Shown here one piece after another: positions 20,287-25,601 of a DNA stretch of 25,601 bases. This DNA comes from Nemertoderma westbladi. Its lineage: Eukaryota; Xenacoelomorpha; Nemertodermatida; Nemertodermatidae. The translations under genes were made by a program, and so were the position numbers. The notes beneath the pieces are model-generated. The model was not told where the DNA came from, did not search any database, and saw nothing but the letters and a program-made list of their open reading frames with translations. The DNA lies in contig JAUCBJ010003780.1 of NCBI GenBank assembly GCA_032718475.1, positions 1 to 25,601 on the forward strand, given 5' to 3'. Position 1 is the stretch's first letter. Each line of letters begins with the position of its first letter.

Positions 20287-20960
20287 GAATGTGGGCATTC
20301 CCCAACACCCAAAGTGGGCCGGCCTGGGCACCAACTTTTTAAAACTGCTGTAATTTTTGAACTATAATACATTAAATAATAGTGAAAAATTAATTAAATA
20401 GGTTTTTTACTAAATCTGCTGACTAATTAATATTTATTATCAGTTGATATTATTAAATTTCAGTATATGGTGAATCTTTCAGAGGTACCACAAAATCGTC
20501 GCGTGAAAGTTGGAGCGACGATTTAATAACATTTTCTTACAGGCATTATTTATATCAAACACAAACCAAGTACACCATTACAATCGATTTAGATGCTAAT
20601 GGTTTCAATATTGAAAATTACATCAGACTTTTTATCTTTAAAATGTAGAATAATCTGTAAAGTTTGTGTGCCCACTTTTGGGTACAAATTTGATCACTGT
20701 TAAAATATTAACCTTACCTTAAGTGGGCATAGTTTTTCCAATTTATTTCCCTAACAGCCTAATATGGGCATTGCATTAGCATGGGCCTAATGGGGCTGTA
20801 TGCAGTAGTTCAAATCAGTTTGCATAACGATCATGTTACAAGGGGGTATGTTAAAGCCAAAACCAAGCTAGTTTATGTTTTAAAAAGTCTATTGAAGAGT
20901 CCGTTAAAATGCCCACTTTGGGGTAGAACCGTTTTTTTACCTTAAAGTGGTCACTTTTTA
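20287..20960. repeat. Repeat region with recurring GCCCACTTTNGGGTA motif
   Basis: GCCCACTTT(T)GGGTA-like motifs occur at about 20305 (inverted), 20669 and 20910. Inverted partners CTTAAGTGGGCA and CTTAAAGTGGTCA follow at about 20715 and 20941. The two motif-plus-inverted-partner modules are 240 bp apart, suggesting a duplicated hairpin-ended unit. No protein is encoded. Confidence 0.5.
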
Positions 20961-21600
20961 AATTAAAAAAAAAATGTGCAAAAAACTGAAATAGAATAAA
21001 TTGTTAAATATTTATTGTGAAGATGAGATATCAAACTTTCATTTAATTTTACTTCATGACTGCATGATACTATTTTCTAGAAAAGACAGTTTTTCACGTG
21101 CTGCGCGAAGAGCACATCGTCCTCTGCAGCCGTAAAATTTATACCACATTAAATACAAGACCTGGGCGTGGGCATATGTAACTTTGAATTAGGGTTTCGG
21201 ACCGCCACTCTTCGAAATCTGGGGTGAAAATTCTCTAGGCAGCAGGGGCGGGCGGGGGGGGGGGGGGGCATCCGCATATGGCAGTAGGCCTATGGCGTTA
21301 GGCGAAAATGTCCGAGGGGCTATTCCGTGCGGGGGGGGGACATTTTCCTCCTTTTACAACGGTACCTTCTTAGTGGTATGGTCTGATGGTATGGTAAGTT
21401 TTACAACACACCACAGCCCTACGCCCTACTGTAAATTACAAAATCAAATACTGCAGTACCGGTAGGCCTAGTTCAGTAGGGCCAGGGCCAAGGTTAGTTT
21501 AATTTGTTTATGATATTCGGTAGGCCTACACGTCAGTCTGTCAGTCAGTGCCAGTAAGCTACTTTTTTGAAGTAGCTGAGTAGGCCCTACAGCCCTAATC
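20961..21600. other. Intergenic with G-runs, upstream of AdoMetDC
   Basis: Includes 15 consecutive G at 21254-21268 and nine at 21331-21339, and repeated TAGGCCTA palindromes. It may hold the AdoMetDC promoter, but I cannot point to a core element. Confidence 0.4.
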
Positions 21601-21684
21601 AAGAATTCAAGAACTGTTCATCTTTTTCTTTCATTGTCTAATTTGCTGCTATTTTAACTTAACTGTTACACCCATATTAGTCAT

Positions 21685-21723
21685 ATGTGGAGATGTCTGT
21701 CAACTTGTAAACTGTTGTTTTAA
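21685..21723 (+). promoter_or_regulatory. Upstream ORF 1 of AdoMetDC mRNA
   Basis: Twelve codons (MWRCLSTCKLLF) end in TAA at 21721-21723. The last A of that stop is the first base of the next AUG (TAATG). It counts as an uORF only if transcription starts left of 21685, which the sequence does not show. Confidence 0.45.
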
Positions 21724-21782
21724 TGGAAATTGCTATTAACCTGCAACTGCAGCAGCGTTCACTCTCCGAATCGTACCGGTAA
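21723..21782 (+). promoter_or_regulatory. Upstream ORF 2 of AdoMetDC mRNA
   Basis: Nineteen codons (MEIAINLQLQQRSLSESYR) run from the TAATG overlap with uORF 1 to a TAA that again overlaps the next AUG by one base. It ends 12 nt before the main start. Confidence 0.45.
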
Positions 21783-21853
21783 TGCGAATCAAGGATGGAG
21801 CAGGACCATCCTTTACGGGAGGAAAAAATGATGTATGCCTACGAAGGTACTGA
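21782..21853 (+). promoter_or_regulatory. Upstream ORF 3, overlapping the AdoMetDC start
   Basis: Twenty-three codons in the +2 frame relative to the main frame. It begins in the TAATG of uORF 2 and ends inside the AdoMetDC coding region. An overlapping uORF of this kind would lower main-frame initiation for ribosomes that use it. Confidence 0.4.
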
Positions 21854-22835
21854 AAAATTACTTGAAATCTGGTTTGAAGGCAATGAATACGGCGATCTCA
21901 GGAAAATACCAATAAATGAGCTTGAAAAGATGTTGTCGGACGTAGAGTGTTCTATTGTTAGCTCCTGTGTCGGCATTACTCAAACAGCCTACGTTCTATC
22001 GGAAAGCTCCATGTTTGTATCGAGAAACAGATTCATCCTGAAAACTTGTGGAACTACCAAATGCTTAAACGCAGTTCCCAAAATTATAAGTCTGGCCCGA
22101 GAGTATTGTGGGATGGTGGAAGTTCCCATGTTCTTTTACAGCAGGAAAAATTTTTTACATCCTGACCTGCATACTGGATTATACTCGAATTTTTTATTGG
22201 AGACTAAATTTCTTGACAATATAATTGAGAGCGGGGCGGCCTATTGTCTTGGTCGCATGAACGGTGACCATTGGTTTATGTACATGAAGGACAAACCAAT
22301 TTCGGTAGAAGAACCCGAGATACCTGACCAAACATTAGAGATTCTCATGACAGACTTGAATCCGGGGGTTATGGGCATTTTCCATCTTTCACGATCGCAA
22401 TCTGCCCGAGAGATGACGGATAAATCTGGAATTTCCGGGTTGTTTAGAGACGCTGTTATCGACGATTTCAACTTCGATCCCTGCGGCTACAGTATGAACG
22501 GATTGCTCGAAGGGGCCGGTTACTTTACCATTCATGTTACCCCAGAAATCGAATTCTCCTACGTCAGTTTCGAAGCGAATGTTATCTTTTCGCGATCTGA
22601 GTATAATGTCCTCATCAACAACGTTCTACAGGTCTTTAAACCCGGACGATTTTCAATGACTTTGTTTGCTAATAACTCAGCTAAATGCGGCGTCTCTTCT
22701 GGTATATTTGAGAACAATCTCAACAATTACAAACGTAATGACTGTCAGTTTTGTCAGTTTTCCACGTACGATGTCACGTTTGGTCATTATTCTCTACCGG
22801 AACCGCAACAGAAACTTATTCCTTCCGAGCTTTAG
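21795..22835 (+). CDS. AMD1: S-adenosylmethionine decarboxylase proenzyme (AdoMetDC)
   Basis: Intact 346-residue frame, close to the usual animal length (about 330-340). The enzyme decarboxylates S-adenosylmethionine to give the aminopropyl donor for spermidine and spermine synthesis. It is made as a proenzyme that cuts itself to create a pyruvoyl cofactor. The cleavage signature YVLSESSMFV (66-75) places the cut between E70 and S71, giving a ~70-residue β chain and a ~276-residue α chain. KTCGTT (83-88) holds the catalytic Cys85. CGYSMNG (230-236) holds the processing Ser233, and TIHVTPE (245-251) the processing His247. Putrescine-site acids correspond to D178 and E182 (PDQTLEILM) and E260 (SYVSFE). 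FFYSRKNF (113-120) and VFKPGRF (280-286) are further family blocks. ATG 21795 has strong context (AAGGATGG). MMYAYEGTEKLL at codons 12-13 would be an alternative start. There are no introns, and three uORFs precede it. Confidence 0.96.
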   Translation: MEQDHPLREEKMMYAYEGTEKLLEIWFEGNEYGDLRKIPINELEKMLSDVECSIVSSCVGITQTAYVLSESSMFVSRNRFILKTCGTTKCLNAVPKIISLAREYCGMVEVPMFFYSRKNFLHPDLHTGLYSNFLLETKFLDNIIESGAAYCLGRMNGDHWFMYMKDKPISVEEPEIPDQTLEILMTDLNPGVMGIFHLSRSQSAREMTDKSGISGLFRDAVIDDFNFDPCGYSMNGLLEGAGYFTIHVTPEIEFSYVSFEANVIFSRSEYNVLINNVLQVFKPGRFSMTLFANNSAKCGVSSGIFENNLNNYKRNDCQFCQFSTYDVTFGHYSLPEPQQKLIPSEL

Positions 22836-23003
22836 TTCCGAAACTTCATCACTTTAATGACAATGGCCATCGCACAAGGGCGAGTTAATATGTAATTTTA
22901 TTTTTTAGTCTTAATTTAAATTATTTAAGATGCTTTTCATTAGTTTAATTTCAATTGTAAGTGTAATTGTTTGCATTGCATCTTAAAGTAATTTTCTACT
23001 TAT

Positions 23004-23009
23004 AATAAA
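23004..23009 (+). terminator. Polyadenylation signal of AdoMetDC
   Basis: AATAAA lies about 170 nt past the stop in an AT-rich 3' UTR, followed by a T-rich stretch. Confidence 0.6.
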
Positions 23010-23870
23010 TATATGCATTTTCTTTATTAATTGTGCACTATGTACAGTGCAGCCGTAGTTTCACAATATACAATCAATTTATTTATATTCTTTAATAATT
23101 TATTAATATTTCATTTATTATAATATGGGGGATTTATTTATATGCCTGTGTTAAAAATTTGCAACATAAACTTATTATAATAGTGATTTTTTAATAATTT
23201 TACAAACTAATTTAATAATTTATACCAATTTAAATAATAAAATATTTAACAGTCATAGTAACATTTCCTTAGCTTAATTGAATTTATAAAACAGCATTCA
23301 GTATCATAGCTTTGTTTTATAATTTAAACTCTAACTCTCTTATAGAAGAGATAGACAACGTTGAGTATTACCAGGCTTAATATTGAAAAATTGTAGTGCT
23401 GAAACTTATTGATTTATGTTGAATTAATTGATAAGTAAAGTAAATCATTCAGTAATAAACATGAACTGACTTTAATATTATTTTATCATACCAATACCAA
23501 TATTTCACTTATACCAGAACTGTTAAATATACTGACTTAAACACCGTTACTACTCTTACCGTCACATTAAGAAAACTGTATGAAAATTTTTTGGCCCAAT
23601 CCCGAAAATAGTACCAATAGCGATCCCGAAATGTTTAAACTAAAGAAACAGCCCCAAGCAAAGCATCATGCTAAAACAGCGGGGGGGGGGGGGGGGGGGG
23701 GGGGGTCATAACATCTTTAGAACTAGCGGTGATGGTTGCCGATTACATAAATACATAGGCCCGTTAGGAACCACCCTCAGACATTGATTCTTCTTCAAAT
23801 TTTGCAATTTGACGCAGCCAATATTTCGAACAAGTAAATAAGCCAGAAGCCACTAACCTGGTTCTTTCCC
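23010..23870. other. AT-rich intergenic with 25-nt poly(G)
   Basis: Very AT-rich. The only landmark is an uninterrupted run of 25 guanines at 23681-23705. No coding potential is recognisable. Confidence 0.55.
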
Positions 23871-23875
23871 TTAAT

Positions 23876-23990
23876 CAGGGACGAATTATGGATTTTCGGG
23901 CCCCGGGCACTCGCAACTTACGGGCCCCTACCCCCCCCGCCCCCCCCCACACCCCCCCACGAAAACCAATTGCAAAAAAATTTTGGTCCC
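23876..23990 (+). mobile_element. Possible end of a hAT-like element
   Basis: CAGGGACGAATTATGGATTT followed by CGGGCCCCGGGCAC resembles the ends of many non-autonomous hAT transposons (CAGGGGCGGATCCAGGATTT-type). I find no matching inverted end in the remaining 1.7 kb and no clear 8-bp duplication, so this is a relic or a misreading. Confidence 0.3.
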
Positions 23991-24497
23991 CGTTGGTACA
24001 AATTAGTAACGCTGGTGATATTTTTTTCAAATAAAACAATATATTCGATATTAAAACGTAACGGAAAACACTATAGACAGAATAATTGAATTTCGCTAAA
24101 TTGAATATCAGTGAAAAAAGCGGTGAGTTTTTATTAAGTTCTTTTATTTTTATCGAATAATAGCCTTTATTATTTAAATAGTAATAATTTTTCCTAAAAT
24201 TACACCATCCAAAGGACATCAATTCTATATTTAGGAACGAATAATATATTGACGGTATATCAATAAATTAGACACAAAAATACTTGGAAAAAATAGCAAT
24301 TTCCTAGCCTACTGAACTTGTGAATGATTTCAGATAAATCGAATTGAAAAGTAAATTAAATTTTGAGACTATTTTGTGGTAGGCCTAATTCGTAGGACCC
24401 TCCTAACAGTCTAATGCTAACATATTGGTTTTATATTGATCACATTACAGTATTTATTATAAATTTTGTCGTTTTTAAAACACTGCAAAAGCAGCGT

Positions 24498-24567
24498 TGC
24501 CTGGTCAAGGGATCGAACAAGGGCCTCCTACGTGGAAGCCTAAGGTTGTCACCACTAGACATGAGGC
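24498..24567 (-). repeat. tRNA-derived (SINE head-like) sequence, degenerate
   Basis: The minus strand reads GCCTCATGTCTAGTGGTGAC, an A-box-like start, then GGCTTCCACG around the anticodon position and TGTTCGATCCC as a B box, closing with CCAGGCA. The size (70 nt) and order fit a tRNA with a TTCCA-type anticodon loop, perhaps Gly(TCC)-related. The acceptor and anticodon stems are only partly paired, so it is a tRNA pseudogene or SINE head rather than a working tRNA. Confidence 0.6.
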
Positions 24568-24604
24568 TGCTTGAAAATGACAATTAGTTGCGGTTTTTAT
24601 TTTA

Positions 24605-25405
24605 GTAGGACCCATGTTAACTAGAAAGGCATTTCCTAAAGGAAATGCAACCACGAAGCTAAGGAAAATTAAACAAAGGGCCACAATTTGGTTTGATGCT
24701 TAGCCTAGTTTAGTAGCATTTGCCAATAAATAACTTATATTCCCATGGAAGCTAGAGTTCTCTGTAACTGTTGGTTTTACCTTTGAAAAAAGATTCAGTC
24801 CAGATTGTGGTTCAGATAACACATACCAAGTTTCAGAAAATATTGTGGTTTATGTCCTAATTACCGATTTTCTATCAAAATGCATCTGTTTGCAGTGGTT
24901 GTCATGGAAACTGAAAAAATAGAACAATGTAATTCGGATGCAGAATAAGTCATATAGTGGGGGTAGGTCTTGGTCCCAAGTCATAATACTATTAACTTGT
25001 GCTTCAAATTATCATTTTATAAATTTTAACATATGTTTAGTCTTGTTGCTATGGTAACTGGATTGTGTAATTAACCTCGAACGGCTTGTATATGGACCTT
25101 ATAGATGAGTTTCAAAACCCCAAATGTATATATATTACATTATTGTGCTACAAATAGTGTATTGAATTTAGACTTGAATGATATAGACTTTAATAAACTT
25201 CAGTCACCATGGTAACTAGATATTTCTGGAATGTTTTTGAGTTTCACTAAAAGTTCCAACTAGTGGTCCAGATAACACATACCCAGTTTCATAAAATTTT
25301 ATCATGAAGTCTATGTCCAAATGAGTAATTTTTTGCATAAAAACATCTGTTTTCGGCGGTTGTCATGGTAACTGCAAAATAAAACAATCAATAGGACCCA
25401 TGTTA
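24605..25405. repeat. ~155-bp degenerate tandem array with X-box-like cores
   Basis: The core CATGG of GTYRYCATGGNAAC-like motifs occurs at 24744, 24903, 25050 (TATGG), 25208 and 25364, intervals of 147-159 bp. A second landmark, CAGATAACACATACC(A/C)AGTTTCA, is seen at about 24816 and 25270, three periods apart. GTCATGGAAACTG/GTCATGGTAACTG lie in matching places. TAGGACCCATGTTAAC flanks both ends (about 24606 and 25391). The units are roughly three-quarters identical by eye. GTTGCTATGGTAAC and GTCACCATGGTAAC match the RFX X-box consensus (GTNRCC-N(0-3)-RGYAAC) closely. Confidence 0.6.
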
Positions 25406-25571
25406 ACAGTTGTTGTTCACATTGTTCGTGACTCGCCCCGCAACGTATTACAGTAGAGCAGTAGGCCTATATCACAATATCGGTAACCCAACTCCACCGT
25501 ACTGATCAACATTGTTCAGTTGTACAGCAGTAAGGGATAGATAGGCCTTACTGCACAGCAAGTGTGTAATT

Positions 25572-25601
25572 ATGGCGCATTTTATAACGTCGAGGTTGGC
25601 A
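25572..25601 (+). CDS. Possible start of a gene running off the right edge
   Basis: ATG at 25572 in favourable context (AATTATGG, A at -3 and G at +4) opens a frame reading MAHFITSRLA that is uninterrupted to the last base. The mix of basic, hydroxyl and hydrophobic residues would suit a mitochondrial or secretory leader, but ten codons cannot identify anything. Confidence 0.2.
   Translation, partial: MAHFITSRLA

Noticed and set aside
17102-22835. DNMT2 and AdoMetDC as a co-regulated S-adenosylmethionine cluster
   Set aside because: They are on opposite strands, about 3.6 kb apart, with transposon remnants between them. Shared substrate alone does not show a functional cluster.
23875-24222. 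115-codon minus-strand frame
   Set aside because: Its C-terminal part is a translation of C-rich low-complexity sequence, and the rest has no recognisable similarity.
24498-24567. Functional tRNA gene
   Set aside because: A- and B-box-like segments are present, but the acceptor and anticodon stems pair poorly, so a SINE head or pseudogene is more likely.

Overview
The window reads as nuclear DNA of an animal, probably a marine invertebrate. It is AT-rich and full of repeats. It holds three well-preserved metazoan-type protein genes separated by kilobases of transposon debris, satellite and microsatellite DNA. Eukaryotic polyadenylation signals follow the genes, and there are LINE reverse-transcriptase remnants and a tRNA-derived repeat head. 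The palindrome TAGGCCTA recurs across the right half. I associate that motif with echinoderm and hemichordate DNA, but this is recollection and not proof of the host.

Layout. 1-2100: mostly anonymous, with a weak spliced-gene candidate on the minus strand (about 630-1060) and a ~740-bp (CCCCA)n array. 2128-9500: a transposon graveyard. It contains two related copies of a terminal-inverted-repeat element whose hallmark is a 14-bp motif, GTAAAGTGCGGGAC; three broken LINE fragments, one ending exactly where the element begins; a 12-unit 22/23-bp tandem repeat; a foldback element with 9-bp target duplications; and several perfect hairpins. 10237-13264: a homogeneous ~3-kb satellite of about 60 copies of a 50-bp unit, each carrying an inverted CCAAT box and a KpnI-type GGTACC. 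13265-23010: the gene-bearing part. 23011-25601: more repeats, including a ~155-bp degenerate tandem array whose repeated core resembles an RFX X-box, and a possible gene start at the very right edge.

Genes. A type II membrane glycosyltransferase with a DxD motif (13792-14898, +), the tRNA methyltransferase DNMT2/TRDMT1 (17102-18223, -) and S-adenosylmethionine decarboxylase proenzyme (21795-22835, +). All three coding regions are single uninterrupted exons. DNMT2 uses S-adenosylmethionine as methyl donor, and AdoMetDC commits it to polyamine synthesis, so the two share a substrate; they lie on opposite strands and nothing suggests co-transcription. Two details stand out. DNMT2 has Ser in place of the Cys of its family-specific CFT motif. 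The AdoMetDC start is preceded by three upstream ORFs chained by one-base UAAUG overlaps, the last overlapping the main start, which resembles the uORF control known for this enzyme in other kingdoms.

Most of the window is non-coding, and many of the longest open frames (satellite and CCCCA array) are artefacts of stop-free repeats.
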